Source: an uncultured Clostridium sp. (GTDB taxonomy: Bacteria > Bacillota > Clostridia > Clostridiales > Clostridiaceae). From it: a DNA stretch of 64,000 nt. Both the position numbers and the translations under genes were made by a program. The notes beneath the pieces are model-generated. The model did no database searches, was not told the DNA's origin, and was given only the letters and a program-made list of their open reading frames with translations. This document shows, in pieces, positions 27,468 to 36,643 of the stretch. The DNA is taken from positions 19,556 through 83,555 of the forward strand of contig NZ_CAMQRY010000002.1 of assembly GCF_947036855.1 (NCBI RefSeq). The letters are read 5' to 3'. Each line of letters begins with the position of its first letter. Within the stretch, counting starts at the first letter, position 1.

Positions 27468-29540
27468 ATGGAGTATAAAGTATTAGGAGATAGATATAAG
27501 CTTATAGGAAAAGCTGGAGAAGGCGGGATGGCTGTTGTTTATAAAGCGACAGATTTAAAACTTAATAGAGCCGTTGCCCTTAAAATACTTAAAGATACAT
27601 TTAAGGAAAATGACCAAATAATAAAAAAGTTTAAAGCTGAAGCGATGGCAGTAGCCATGCTTTCTAATCCCAATATAGTAAATGTTTTTGATGTTGGTTC
27701 AGAAGATGGGATAAATTATATTGTTATGGAATTTATAGAGGGTAAAACTTTAAAGGATATAATAATAGAAAAAGGTCAACTACCAGTAGATGTTGCTATA
27801 AGGGTTGCTATAAAAGTTAGTACAGCGCTAGAATGTGCTCATAAGAATAATATAGTTCATAGAGATATAAAGCCACATAATATATTGGTTACATCTGATG
27901 GAACTGTAAAAGTTACTGATTTTGGAATAGCAAAATCTATGGATTCTTCAACAATTGCACATACTAATACAATAATAGGATCAGCACATTATTTTTCACC
28001 AGAGCAAGCTAAAGGTGGGTATATGGACTTTAAAACAGATATATATTCACTTGGTGTTGTAATGTATGAAATGCTTACTGGGCAAGTGCCGTTTGATGGT
28101 GATACACCTGTTACAGTAGCATTAAAACATATACAAGAACCAGTAGTTCCACCAGTAAATTTAAATAATAAGATTCCAAGTAGTTTAAATAATTTAATTT
28201 TAAGGTGTTTAGAAAAAGATCCAGATAGAAGATATAGTACGGCTAAAGAAGTTACGACAGATTTAGATAGTATAAAGGATAATCCAAATAAGACATTAAA
28301 AGGTCAAGTGGATGAAGATCAATATACTAGAATTTTAAATCCTGTTGATTTAGATAAAACTACTATAATAAATAGGGATGCTGAGGATTTTATTATTGAT
28401 GAGAATTTGATGGATTCAAATGATATATATGAAGATGATGATTATGAAGATGATGATTATGAAGAGTATGATAATAGAGAGGCAAAGAAAAAAGTAACTA
28501 AGCCTAAGACTGTTAGTAAAAGTAGGACAGGATTTGTTGTTGCACTAGTAGCTGTCTTAGTAATTGTTGGTGGTGCATTTATAGGTATAAAAGCTGCTAG
28601 TAGAAGTGATGGTGGAAATAATTCTAATACAAATCAAGAACAGGTAGCAAATGTAGAACTTCCAGACTTAACTGGTTCAACAGTTAAAGATGCAACGGCT
28701 AGACTTAGTGAACTTGGGCTGAAATTCGAACAAATATTAGAAAATAATAATACAGTAAATGCTGGAACTGTTTTTAAAACAGAACCTGCGATGAACACTA
28801 GTATTCCTAGTGGTGACACTGTTAAGTTATATATTAGTAAAGGTGTTAAAACTATAAACATTCCAGATTTACAAGCTATGAGTAAAAATGCAGCTACAAG
28901 AACTGTAGAAGATTTAGGTCTTGAAGTTGGAGAAGTTACACAAATGTATAGTGATAATATAGCAAAAGGGCAGGTTATTAGAACATATCCAGCAACAGGA
29001 AATGAAGTTGCAGAGGGGACGGCTATAGATTTAATAGTTAGTAAGGGAAAAGAAGTTAAAACAGTGGAGATACCAAATGTTGAACAGAAATCTCTAGCAG
29101 ATGCAACTAATATTTTAGAAGGTTTAGGATTTTCAGTTAAAGCTACAAAAGGATTAGAAGCTAGTGATGCTACTAAGAATGGATTGGTATATGAACAAAA
29201 TCCAGTGGGATATACAGTGAAAGAAGGAACAGTTATTACAATAACATATTATGATAACTTTAAGGAAGGTGAAAAACCTGATGTACCAGTTCCACCAACA
29301 CCAGAAAATCCAGATGTAAAACCAGAACCTGAAAAACCTGTTACACCAACAGTAGATCCAAATGCAACAGAGGTAATGATTCCGAATGTTGTAGGTCAAA
29401 GTACTGCAAGTGCGAAGAGTACGCTTGAGGCACTTGGGCTAAAGGTATATGTTAATGGTTCGGGAGCAACTGTAAAAAGTCAAACGTGGGTAGCTGGTAG
29501 ACCAGCACCAAAAGGTTCAACAATAAATATAGGAACTTAA
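27468..29540 (+). CDS. prkC: Ser/Thr protein kinase PrkC with PASTA repeats
   Basis: A membrane kinase that senses muropeptides or lipid II and controls wall homeostasis and germination. ATG 27468 (not an upstream frame extension) gives 690 residues. It has a kinase domain about 8-270 with GEGG loop, Lys39 in VALKILK, HRDIKPHN (Asp133) and DFG 151-153. A juxtamembrane acidic stretch follows, with an exact DNA tandem repeat (two 15-bp copies at 28431-28460, encoding EDDDY). One transmembrane helix lies at about 354-375. Three PASTA domains follow from about 395, then a Pro/Glu-rich linker and a shorter fourth PASTA at the C-terminus. It forms a cognate pair with prpC. Confidence 0.96.
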   Translation: MEYKVLGDRYKLIGKAGEGGMAVVYKATDLKLNRAVALKILKDTFKENDQIIKKFKAEAMAVAMLSNPNIVNVFDVGSEDGINYIVMEFIEGKTLKDIIIEKGQLPVDVAIRVAIKVSTALECAHKNNIVHRDIKPHNILVTSDGTVKVTDFGIAKSMDSSTIAHTNTIIGSAHYFSPEQAKGGYMDFKTDIYSLGVVMYEMLTGQVPFDGDTPVTVALKHIQEPVVPPVNLNNKIPSSLNNLILRCLEKDPDRRYSTAKEVTTDLDSIKDNPNKTLKGQVDEDQYTRILNPVDLDKTTIINRDAEDFIIDENLMDSNDIYEDDDYEDDDYEEYDNREAKKKVTKPKTVSKSRTGFVVALVAVLVIVGGAFIGIKAASRSDGGNNSNTNQEQVANVELPDLTGSTVKDATARLSELGLKFEQILENNNTVNAGTVFKTEPAMNTSIPSGDTVKLYISKGVKTINIPDLQAMSKNAATRTVEDLGLEVGEVTQMYSDNIAKGQVIRTYPATGNEVAEGTAIDLIVSKGKEVKTVEIPNVEQKSLADATNILEGLGFSVKATKGLEASDATKNGLVYEQNPVGYTVKEGTVITITYYDNFKEGEKPDVPVPPTPENPDVKPEPEKPVTPTVDPNATEVMIPNVVGQSTASAKSTLEALGLKVYVNGSGATVKSQTWVAGRPAPKGSTINIGT

Positions 29541-29549
29541 TAAAATTTA

Positions 29550-29587
29550 AAGAAATCCAAGAATTTATTCTTGGATTTCTTGCTTTT
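29550..29587 (+). terminator. Terminator after prkC
   Basis: A 14-bp perfect stem (AAGAAATCCAAGAA and its complement) with a TTTA loop, followed by GCTTTTTG. It separates prkC from rsgA, although the two are commonly contiguous. Confidence 0.85.
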
Positions 29588-29659
29588 TGTGTCATGTTTT
29601 GTTTATTATAAGATAAGAGAAAAAATAAAATGCGTAAAAACAAAAGAAGTGGAGGAATT

Positions 29660-30523
29660 ATGGAAGGTAGAATAATAAAAGGAATAGGTGGTTTTTATTA
29701 TATAAAAACTGATACAGATATAATAGAATGTAAGGCTAGAGGGAAATTTAGACATAAAAATATGAAGCCTATGGTTGGAGATTTAGTTGATATAAATGTT
29801 GAAAATGGAAAAGGTGTAATTGAAGAGATTCATGAAAGAAGCTCAGAACTTATAAGACCAACAGTTGCTAATGTTACAAGAGCATTTGTCGTATTTGCTT
29901 TAAAAAGTCCAGATATTCAATTTGATTTATTAAATAGATTCTTAGTATTATGTGAGCATAATGATATAGAAGCTATTGTTTGTTTGAATAAAGAAGATTT
30001 ATGTAGTGTAGAAGAAAGAGAGAGAATAGCAGAATCTATAAAAGCAATAGGATACCAAGTATTATTTATAAATGCTAAAGATGGTATTGGTTTAGAAAAA
30101 TTAAAAGAAATGATACAAGGACATATAACTGTTTTATGTGGACCATCAGGTGCAGGTAAATCTACATTATCAAATACGCTTATCAATAGAGAGTATATGG
30201 AAACAGGTGAACTTAGTCTAAAGATAGGTAGAGGTAAACATACAACAAGACATAGTGAACTTATAGAAATAGAAGATGGATACCTTGTGGATACTCCAGG
30301 ATTTTCAACTGTAGATTTAAGTTTTATGGATAAGGATGATTTAAAATTTTGCTTCCCTGAATTTACAAAATATCATGATGGGTGTAAATATAGAGGCTGT
30401 AACCATTATAAAGAACCTAAATGTGCTATAAAGGATAATATAGAACTTGGAAATATCGACAAATTAAGATATGATTTTTATATAAAGAGATTAGAAGAAA
30501 TACTTAATGGGAGAGTGAGATAA
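29660..30523 (+). CDS. rsgA: Ribosome small subunit GTPase RsgA
   Basis: A circularly permuted GTPase that checks late 30S assembly. ATG 29660 after GGAGG is preferred to an upstream in-frame start and gives 287 residues. An OB domain occupies about 1-65. G motifs are in permuted order: NKEDL (G4), GPSGAGKST (G1), the G2 Thr in [15 protein letters not shown] (G3). A C-terminal zinc-binding knuckle is C-x5-C-x-H-x5-C ([14 protein letters not shown]). It abuts rpe. Confidence 0.95.
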   Translation: MEGRIIKGIGGFYYIKTDTDIIECKARGKFRHKNMKPMVGDLVDINVENGKGVIEEIHERSSELIRPTVANVTRAFVVFALKSPDIQFDLLNRFLVLCEHNDIEAIVCLNKEDLCSVEERERIAESIKAIGYQVLFINAKDGIGLEKLKEMIQGHITVLCGPSGAGKSTLSNTLINREYMETGELSLKIGRGKHTTRHSELIEIEDGYLVDTPGFSTVDLSFMDKDDLKFCFPEFTKYHDGCKYRGCNHYKEPKCAIKDNIELGNIDKLRYDFYIKRLEEILNGRVR

Positions 30524-31177
30524 ATGGTGAAAATAGCACCGTCAATTTTATCAGCAGATTTTAGAGTTTTAGGAGATCAAGTTACAAGAGTAGAAAATGC
30601 AGGAGCTGAATTCTTACATATTGATGTAATGGATGGAAGATTTGTTCCAAATATAAGTTTTGGGTTCCCTGTGATGAAAGCACTTAGAAATGATTGTAAG
30701 ATGATATTTGATGTTCACCTTATGATAGAAGAACCATCAAAGTATATTGATGATTTTGTAAATGCAGGAGCAGATATTTTAACAATACATTATGAAGCAG
30801 AAAGACATCTTGATAGAGCTATATCATATATTAAGAGTAAGAATATAAAGGCAGGAGTTTCTCTTAATCCAGCAACACCTGTTGATGTTTTAAAGTATGT
30901 TATAGGAAATCTGGACATGGTTCTTATTATGTCAGTTAACCCAGGGTTTGGAGGACAAAGCTTTATAGAATATTCTTTAGATAAAATTAAAGAAGTTAAA
31001 GAGCTGGCTATAAAAGCTGGTAATCCAGATATACTTATACAAGTAGATGGTGGAGTAGGCATAGCTAATATAGCTAAAGTTGCAAAAGCAGGAGCAAATG
31101 TCGTTGTTGCAGGTTCGGCTGTATTTAATGGTGATAAGATAGAAGAAAATATAAAAGCATTAAGAGCTAGTATATAA
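30524..31177 (+). CDS. rpe: Ribulose-phosphate 3-epimerase
   Basis: Rpe interconverts ribulose-5-phosphate and xylulose-5-phosphate. The 217-residue TIM barrel shows APSILSADF, HIDVMDGRFVPN (metal His and Asp), DVHLMIEEP, MSVNPGFGGQ and QVDGGVGIANI. ATG 30524 follows the rsgA stop with no gap, and its last base is the first base of the next start codon, so rsgA-rpe-thiN is a tight operon. Confidence 0.97.
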   Translation: MVKIAPSILSADFRVLGDQVTRVENAGAEFLHIDVMDGRFVPNISFGFPVMKALRNDCKMIFDVHLMIEEPSKYIDDFVNAGADILTIHYEAERHLDRAISYIKSKNIKAGVSLNPATPVDVLKYVIGNLDMVLIMSVNPGFGGQSFIEYSLDKIKEVKELAIKAGNPDILIQVDGGVGIANIAKVAKAGANVVVAGSAVFNGDKIEENIKALRASI

Positions 31178-31806
31178 TGAGAGTCCTTTTAGTTGCAGCT
31201 GGAGATAGACCAGATATAGATTTATTAAATAAATACTTAAATTGCTCTGATAAAACAATTGCAATAGATAAAGGGGCGGAAGTTTTTATAGATAACAATC
31301 TGAAACCAGATTATGTAGTTGGTGATTTTGATTCTATTTCTGAAAAGTATAATGATAGGATAAAAAACTTAGAAAAATATATTTATCCAAGTGAAAAAGA
31401 TTATACGGATTCAGATATAGCAATTAGACTTGCATTTAAGCTTCAGGCAACAGAAATAATAATGCTTGGAATGACAGGTGGAAGAGTTGATCATATGCTT
31501 GGTAATTTAGGTCTTTTAGATAGATGCTTAAAAAATAATGTAAGAGCATATATAATTGATAAAAATAGTAAAATATTTTTAGTTGATAAAAAAGTTTTGT
31601 TAGATGGTGAAAAGAATGAAGTAATATCATTTTATCCATTTGGTGAAACTGTAAAAGGGCTAAATATTAAAAATGCTAAGTATGAATTAGAAGATTATGA
31701 TTTAGATCCATTTGAAAGTTTATGTAATTCTAATGAGTTTATAGGTGGGAAAATGGATGTTTCATTTAAATTTGGAAAATTATTAGTTATATATTCTAAA
31801 GAATAG
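31177..31806 (+). CDS. thiN: Thiamine pyrophosphokinase
   Basis: The enzyme converts thiamine to thiamine pyrophosphate using ATP. The 209-residue protein has the conserved VVGDFDSIS, DYTDSDIAI, and GMTGGRVDHMLGN motifs, and a C-terminal beta-sandwich thiamine-binding domain. ATG 31177 overlaps the rpe TAA by one base. The rpe-thiN-spoVM-rpmB neighbourhood is conserved in Firmicutes. Confidence 0.93.
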   Translation: MRVLLVAAGDRPDIDLLNKYLNCSDKTIAIDKGAEVFIDNNLKPDYVVGDFDSISEKYNDRIKNLEKYIYPSEKDYTDSDIAIRLAFKLQATEIIMLGMTGGRVDHMLGNLGLLDRCLKNNVRAYIIDKNSKIFLVDKKVLLDGEKNEVISFYPFGETVKGLNIKNAKYELEDYDLDPFESLCNSNEFIGGKMDVSFKFGKLLVIYSKE

Positions 31807-31809
31807 GAA

Positions 31810-31840
31810 CATTTTCACTATCTGTTGCATAATATATAAT
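31810..31840 (+). promoter_or_regulatory. Candidate spoVM promoter
   Basis: CATTTT at 31810-31815 and CATAATAT at 31828-31835 resemble a sigma-E promoter, and spoVM is sigma-E controlled in Bacillus. A sigma-A-like reading (TTTTCA at 31812, TATAAT at 31835, 17-bp spacer) is equally possible by eye. Confidence 0.4.
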
Positions 31841-31867
31841 AAGTTTAATTATAAAAGGGTGATGATA

Positions 31868-31939
31868 GTGAAAATAACAGTAATAAAACTTCCGAAATTT
31901 ATTGGTAAAATTATAAAAATGATCAAAAAACAAAAATAA
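31868..31939 (+). CDS. spoVM: Stage V sporulation peptide SpoVM
   Basis: A 23-residue amphipathic peptide that senses the convex forespore membrane and recruits SpoIVA. The GTG start at 31868 follows AGGGTGAT. The sequence begins MKITVIKLPKFIGKIIK, which matches the Bacillus pattern (M-K-x-x-x-IKLPKF-x-G) and keeps the helix-breaking Pro at position 9. The C-terminus is Lys-rich (MIKKQK) and three residues shorter than the 26-residue Bacillus peptide. Position after rpe-thiN and before rpmB is the conserved spoVM location. Confidence 0.92.
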   Translation: MKITVIKLPKFIGKIIKMIKKQK

Positions 31940-31957
31940 GCTAAATACATAGCTAAT

Positions 31958-31995
31958 AAAAAGGCAGTTAAGTTTTAAACTTAACTGCCTTTTTT
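31958..31995. terminator. Bidirectional terminator between spoVM and rpmB
   Basis: A 15-bp perfect stem (AAAAAGGCAGTTAAG and its complement) with a TTTTAAA loop, flanked by A-run and T-run, so it can act on both strands. Confidence 0.9.
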
Positions 31996-32019
31996 GATTT
32001 AATAAATCTATTTAAACAG

Positions 32020-32051
32020 AAAAATGCAATTGCTTTCACAATTGCATTTTT
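32020..32051. terminator. Second bidirectional hairpin, terminator for rpmB
   Basis: A 13-bp perfect stem (AAAAATGCAATTG and its complement) with a 6-nt loop lies 9 bases beyond the rpmB stop. The A-run on the plus strand is the T-run for minus-strand transcription. Confidence 0.85.
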
Positions 32052-32060
32052 ATCAAAAAA

Positions 32061-32252
32061 CTATACAGCTCTTTGAACCTTACCAGATCTCATACATCTA
32101 GTACAAACTGTTATTGTCTTAGGTGTTCCTTTAACGATTGCTTTTATTTTTTTAACGTTAGGAGCCCAAGTTCTTCTTGAGTGTCTATGTGAGTGACTGA
32201 ACTGGTTACCAGCTATTACACCTTTATCACATATGTCGCACTTTCTTGCCAT
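32061..32252 (-). CDS. rpmB: 50S ribosomal protein L28
   Basis: L28 is a small 50S subunit protein. The true start is the minus-strand ATG at 32252, preceded by AAGGAGGTG, giving 63 residues beginning MARKCDICDKG. It is the zinc-binding (C+) form, with CDIC near the N-terminus and CTRC near the C-terminus. It is convergent to spoVM and divergent from asp23, the usual Firmicute arrangement. Confidence 0.96.
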   Translation of the reverse strand: MARKCDICDKGVIAGNQFSHSHRHSRRTWAPNVKKIKAIVKGTPKTITVCTRCMRSGKVQRAV

Positions 32253-32301
32253 GTAAAACACCTCCTTCATATGAAGATAAATCTTCAATAGGACAAATAC
32301 T

Positions 32302-32331
32302 ATTCTAGCATAAAGGATAATGTTTTTGCAA
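32302..32331 (-). promoter_or_regulatory. Candidate rpmB promoter
   Basis: On the minus strand, TTGCAA and TAGAAT are separated by 18 bp. The -10 carries a TGC extension, making an extended -10 promoter. The transcript would start about 40-50 bases before the L28 start codon. Confidence 0.6.
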
Positions 32332-32466
32332 GTAAAATATAAAATTAATAAAAAAAACTTGTAATTTACTATAATATAGGTAAACTTAATAATAAATAAT
32401 AAATCTTGAATAATATTATCATTTATTATAAAATATAATATATGGAATAGTTGAGGAGGAGTCATC

Positions 32467-32814
32467 ATGATTGGATATTCAAATGAGCAAGGACAAATAA
32501 CCTATGCAAATGAAGTGTTATCAAAAATAATAGGATTATCAACAATGGAATGTTATGGAGTTGTTGGGATGGTTTCAAGAAGTGCCACAGAGGGACTTTG
32601 GGAACTTATGAAAATAGAAAACCTTTCAAAAGGGGTTAAGATAACACATAACGATGATAAACTAGCTATAGAACTTTTTATAATGGTTGAATATGGCACA
32701 AAAATATCAGTAATAGCAAACAATATTATACAAAAGGTAAAATATAATGTTGAAAATTATACGGGCTTACAAGTATCGGCTATAACAGTTAATGTTCAAG
32801 CGGTAAGAGTCTAG
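32467..32814 (+). CDS. Asp23/Gls24 family envelope-associated protein (YloU)
   Basis: A 115-residue Asp23/Gls24 domain protein. The family contains small alkaline-shock or envelope-stress proteins without a known catalytic role. Visible core: QGQITYANEVLSKIIGLSTMECYGVVGM at the N-terminus and a C-terminal VNVQAVRV strand. ATG 32467 follows GAGGAGGAG. It is 13 bases from the fakA-like gene; this yloU-yloV pair is conserved in Firmicutes. The 200-base gap to rpmB is very AT-rich, with TATAAT at 32370 as a possible -10. Confidence 0.88.
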   Translation: MIGYSNEQGQITYANEVLSKIIGLSTMECYGVVGMVSRSATEGLWELMKIENLSKGVKITHNDDKLAIELFIMVEYGTKISVIANNIIQKVKYNVENYTGLQVSAITVNVQAVRV

Positions 32815-32827
32815 GAGGTAAAATATA

Positions 32828-34471
32828 ATGAAATATAATAAAATAAGTGGGGAACAGTTTTATGCTATGGTGCAAAATGCATCTAATAGATTAGAATCTC
32901 AAAGTGAATATGTTAACTCACTGAACGTATTTCCAGTACCAGATGGAGATACAGGAACTAATATGTCAATGACATTTAAAGCAGCTGCTAAAGAAATTGC
33001 AGCTATTAAAAATGGAACTATTGAAGAAGTTTCAAAAAAACTTGCTAAAGGTGCATTAATGGGAGCAAGAGGGAACTCAGGTGTTATACTTTCACAAATC
33101 TTAAGAGGAATGTCTAAAGGTTTTGAAGGTGCTAAAGAAGCTAAGGCAGAAGATTTTGTTAAAGCTTTAGAAGAGGGAGCAAAATCAGCTTATAAAGCTG
33201 TTATGAGACCTACTGAGGGAACTATTTTAACTATAATTAGAGCAGCAGGAGAAACAGCAAGTCAATCAGTAGCTACTGATATAGAAAGTTTACTTGTAGA
33301 AGTGAATAAGGCTTGTAAAGTTATGCTTGATAAAACACCAGATATGCTACCAGCTTTAAAGAAAGCAGGCGTAGTTGATTCAGGCGGAATGGGACTTTTA
33401 ATTATATTAGAAGGTATGCTTGAGTCATTACAAAATGGACTTAAAATAGAAGAAATAACAGAGGGTAGAGCTTCTTCAGGAATAGCTGCAAGATCTGCAC
33501 AAGAAACTATAAATGAAGAAGATATTAAATTTGCTTATTGTACTGAGTTCATAATAAAAGGTGATGCAGCGAAAGCTGATGGCTTTAAAGCTAGTATAGA
33601 GAACCTTGGTGATTCTATGATAGTTGTAGGATATGAAGATGTTATAAAAACACATATCCATACTAATGATCCAGGTAGAGTTTTAGCTTTAGCAGTTCAA
33701 ATTGGTGAACTTTCAAATATTAAAATAGATAATATGAAGGAAGAACACAGAGAAATTCTTGCAATGACAGAAGAAAGTGCTGCTATTTCACATGTTGAAG
33801 AAGAAGCAGAAGCAAAAAAATATGGGTTTGTTGCAGTTGCAATGGGATCAGGAATGACTGATATATTTAAAGATTTAGGTGTTGACTATGTTATAGAAGG
33901 TGGTCAAACTATGAATCCAAGTACACAGGATATACTTGATGCTGTTGATAAAATAAATGCAGAACATATATTTATACTTCCTAATAATAAGAATATAATA
34001 ATGGCTGCTAATCAAGCAGCAGAAGTTTCAGATAAGGATATCAGAGTTATACCTACAACAACAGTTCCACAAGGAATTACAGGGATAACAATGTTTAACC
34101 CAGAAGCTGATGTTGAAGCTAATGAAGCAGAACTTAAAGAAACTATGGGGAATGTTAAATCAGCATCTGTAACTTATGCAGTTAGAGATACTGAAATGGA
34201 TGGAATTGATATTAAAGAAGGTAATATTCTTGGTCTTATAGAAGGTAAGATTAAGGAAGTTGGTGATTCAGTTTATGATGTTGCTGCTACTTTAATTGAA
34301 AAAATGATTGATGAAGATTCAGAACTTATCACTATATTCTATGGAGAAGATAGTGAAGAAGAAAAAGTTGAAGAATTAGTAAGCAGTTTAGAAGAAAAAT
34401 ATGAAGATTTTGACATACAATGCTATAAAGGTAACCAACCTTTATATTACTTTATAATGTCAGTTGAATAG
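32828..34471 (+). CDS. fakA: FakA-like fatty acid kinase (DhaL domain, YloV)
   Basis: A 547-residue DhaL-domain protein of the FakA/YloV family. FakA phosphorylates fatty acids bound to FakB for phospholipid synthesis. The N-terminal DhaL ATP-binding domain has NVFPVPDGDTGTNM (residues about 33-46, metal-binding Asp) and GARGNSGVILSQILRG. The C-terminal half has the family middle and FakB-interaction domains. ATG 32828 follows AGGAGG. The window has no fakB gene, but plsX and acpP, which act in the same lipid pathway, are about 10 kb away. Confidence 0.88.
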   Translation: MKYNKISGEQFYAMVQNASNRLESQSEYVNSLNVFPVPDGDTGTNMSMTFKAAAKEIAAIKNGTIEEVSKKLAKGALMGARGNSGVILSQILRGMSKGFEGAKEAKAEDFVKALEEGAKSAYKAVMRPTEGTILTIIRAAGETASQSVATDIESLLVEVNKACKVMLDKTPDMLPALKKAGVVDSGGMGLLIILEGMLESLQNGLKIEEITEGRASSGIAARSAQETINEEDIKFAYCTEFIIKGDAAKADGFKASIENLGDSMIVVGYEDVIKTHIHTNDPGRVLALAVQIGELSNIKIDNMKEEHREILAMTEESAAISHVEEEAEAKKYGFVAVAMGSGMTDIFKDLGVDYVIEGGQTMNPSTQDILDAVDKINAEHIFILPNNKNIIMAANQAAEVSDKDIRVIPTTTVPQGITGITMFNPEADVEANEAELKETMGNVKSASVTYAVRDTEMDGIDIKEGNILGLIEGKIKEVGDSVYDVAATLIEKMIDEDSELITIFYGEDSEEEKVEELVSSLEEKYEDFDIQCYKGNQPLYYFIMSVE

Positions 34472-34474
34472 ATG

Positions 34475-34502
34475 AGAAGCGGCTTTGTCCGCTTCTTTTT
34501 TT
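34475..34502 (+). terminator. Terminator after the fakA-like gene
   Basis: An 8-bp GC-rich stem (AGAAGCGG and CCGCTTCT) with a 6-nt loop, followed by T6. Confidence 0.88.
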
Positions 34503-34541
34503 ATATAACAAGAAAGAATAATTTATATACAAGGAGGATAT

Positions 34542-36575
34542 ATGGATATTTATAGTGAGATTTCAATAGTTAAGGGGATAGGGCCAGTAGTTAAAGAAAA
34601 ATTAAATAGATGTGGTATATTTACTATTTTAGATTTACTTTTATATTTTCCAAGAGATTATGATTTTTTACATAGTGAATTAGATTTGAATACTGATTTT
34701 GAAAAAGAAAAAGCGGTATTGCCATGTATTGTTGTAGCAGTAGAAGGAAGTATTAGAACAAAGACAGGTAAGACACTTACAACTATAAGATTTAGGTATG
34801 GTAATTTAGCTTTAGTAGCTAAATGGTTTAATCAGCCATATGTAGCTAAAACTTTTTTTGTTGGAAAAGAATATAACCTCATGGGAAACTTTAAAAAGAA
34901 GGGTGAGAGGATGGAAATCTTAAATCCTATAGTAGCCTGTATTGAAGCCAAAAAGAGTGAGATAATGCCTATATATCCTCTCAAAGGTGATTTAAATAGT
35001 AAGGTACTTGTTAAGTATATAAATAATATATTATCTGAAATTGAGATTAGTGATAATTTACCAAGTGAGATGATTAAAAAATATAATCTTTGTTCTCTTG
35101 ATAAAGCTATAAGAAATATACATTTTCCTATAGATAGAAATACACTTAAAGAGGCTATTACAAGACTTAAATATCAGGAATTATTTACATATTCTATGAA
35201 GATTGTCATGATGCGTAAAGAAATTAAAGAAAGGTCTAATGGAATAGAATTTAAAATTGTAAAAGAACTTACGGAGCTTAAAAGTAAATTACCATTTCCA
35301 TTAACAGGAGCACAGACAAGAACTGTTAGGGAAATTTTAATAGATCAAAAAAGTAATACTCCAATGAATAGACTTGTACAAGGTGATGTAGGTAGTGGGA
35401 AAACACTTGTTGCATTAATTACTTTGTTTAATGCTTATAAAAATGGATATCAATGTGCACTTATGGCTCCAACAGAAATACTTGCTATACAACATTTGAA
35501 AGAAGCAGAGAAGTTTCTTTCAGAGTTTGATGTTGATATGGAACTTTTAACAGGAAGTACAAGTTTGAAAGAGAAGAAGAGAATAAAAGAAAAAATAAAA
35601 AGTGGAGTTCCAGTTTTAGTTGTGGGAACACACGCACTTATACAAGAGGATGTTGAGTTTACTAATATGGGGTTTGTAGTAACAGATGAGCAACATAGAT
35701 TTGGAGTAGAGCAAAGAAGTAGGCTTGTTAATAAAAATAAAGTAGCTGATACTTTAGTGATGACAGCAACACCTATTCCAAGAACTTTATCTTTATATTT
35801 ATATAGTGATTTAGATATTTCTTCAATTGATGAAATGCCACCAGGGAGAAAAGAAATAGATACAAGACTTATTGAGGTTAAAGAAAGAAATAAAGCATAT
35901 AAGTTTGCTTATGAGGAAATTGCAAAAGGAAGACAGGTTTATATAGTTTCACCACTCATAGAAGAGAATGAAAAGTTAGAGCTTAATTCAGTTGAGCAAG
36001 TTTATGATGAATTAAAATCTGATATTTTTAGGGATGTTGATATAGAGATACTTCATGGAAAAATGAAGGGGAAAGAGAAGGAAGAGATAATAAATAGGTT
36101 TAAGGAAAATAAAACTAAACTTATAGTTTCAACTACAGTTATAGAGGTTGGGGTGAATGTACCAAATGCAACTGTTATGATTATTGAAAATGCTGAGAGG
36201 TTTGGACTTGCACAGCTACATCAATTAAGAGGTAGGGTTGGTAGAGGGGAAGATAAGTCTTATTGTATATTAGTTGCAAATACTAAAAGTGAGACAACTA
36301 AAAGAAGAATGGAGATTATGGTAGAGAGCAGTGATGGTTTTTATATATCTGAAGAGGACCTAAAACTTAGAGGGGCAGGGGAACTTTTTGGTACAAGGCA
36401 GCATGGTGAAGAAGAATTTATTTTAGCAAATATGGCAGAAGATACAAAAATGCTAAAGTGTGCGAACAATGAAGCGAAAATAATAGTATCAGATAATAGC
36501 GAAAAAAGTAAAAAAATATGTAGAGAGGTGTCTAAAAACTTAGAAAGAAGTAGAACTTACATATGTTTTAACTAA
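34542..36575 (+). CDS. recG: ATP-dependent DNA helicase RecG
   Basis: RecG remodels stalled forks and Holliday junctions. The 677-residue protein has an N-terminal wedge/OB domain (to about 230), then helicase motifs: QGDVGSGKTLVA, TDEQHRFGV (DEQH box), MTATPIPRT, ILHGKM, STTVIEVGVNVPNAT and QLRGRVGRG, ending with the TRP region. ATG 34542 follows AAGGAGG. It precedes rsmD and coaD as in most clostridia. Confidence 0.97.
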   Translation: MDIYSEISIVKGIGPVVKEKLNRCGIFTILDLLLYFPRDYDFLHSELDLNTDFEKEKAVLPCIVVAVEGSIRTKTGKTLTTIRFRYGNLALVAKWFNQPYVAKTFFVGKEYNLMGNFKKKGERMEILNPIVACIEAKKSEIMPIYPLKGDLNSKVLVKYINNILSEIEISDNLPSEMIKKYNLCSLDKAIRNIHFPIDRNTLKEAITRLKYQELFTYSMKIVMMRKEIKERSNGIEFKIVKELTELKSKLPFPLTGAQTRTVREILIDQKSNTPMNRLVQGDVGSGKTLVALITLFNAYKNGYQCALMAPTEILAIQHLKEAEKFLSEFDVDMELLTGSTSLKEKKRIKEKIKSGVPVLVVGTHALIQEDVEFTNMGFVVTDEQHRFGVEQRSRLVNKNKVADTLVMTATPIPRTLSLYLYSDLDISSIDEMPPGRKEIDTRLIEVKERNKAYKFAYEEIAKGRQVYIVSPLIEENEKLELNSVEQVYDELKSDIFRDVDIEILHGKMKGKEKEEIINRFKENKTKLIVSTTVIEVGVNVPNATVMIIENAERFGLAQLHQLRGRVGRGEDKSYCILVANTKSETTKRRMEIMVESSDGFYISEEDLKLRGAGELFGTRQHGEEEFILANMAEDTKMLKCANNEAKIIVSDNSEKSKKICREVSKNLERSRTYICFN

Positions 36576-36643
36576 GTTAGAATTGTATGAGGATAGTGTG
36601 TATGGTAAAATATAATTTAAGATAATACTTAGGAGGAAATTTA

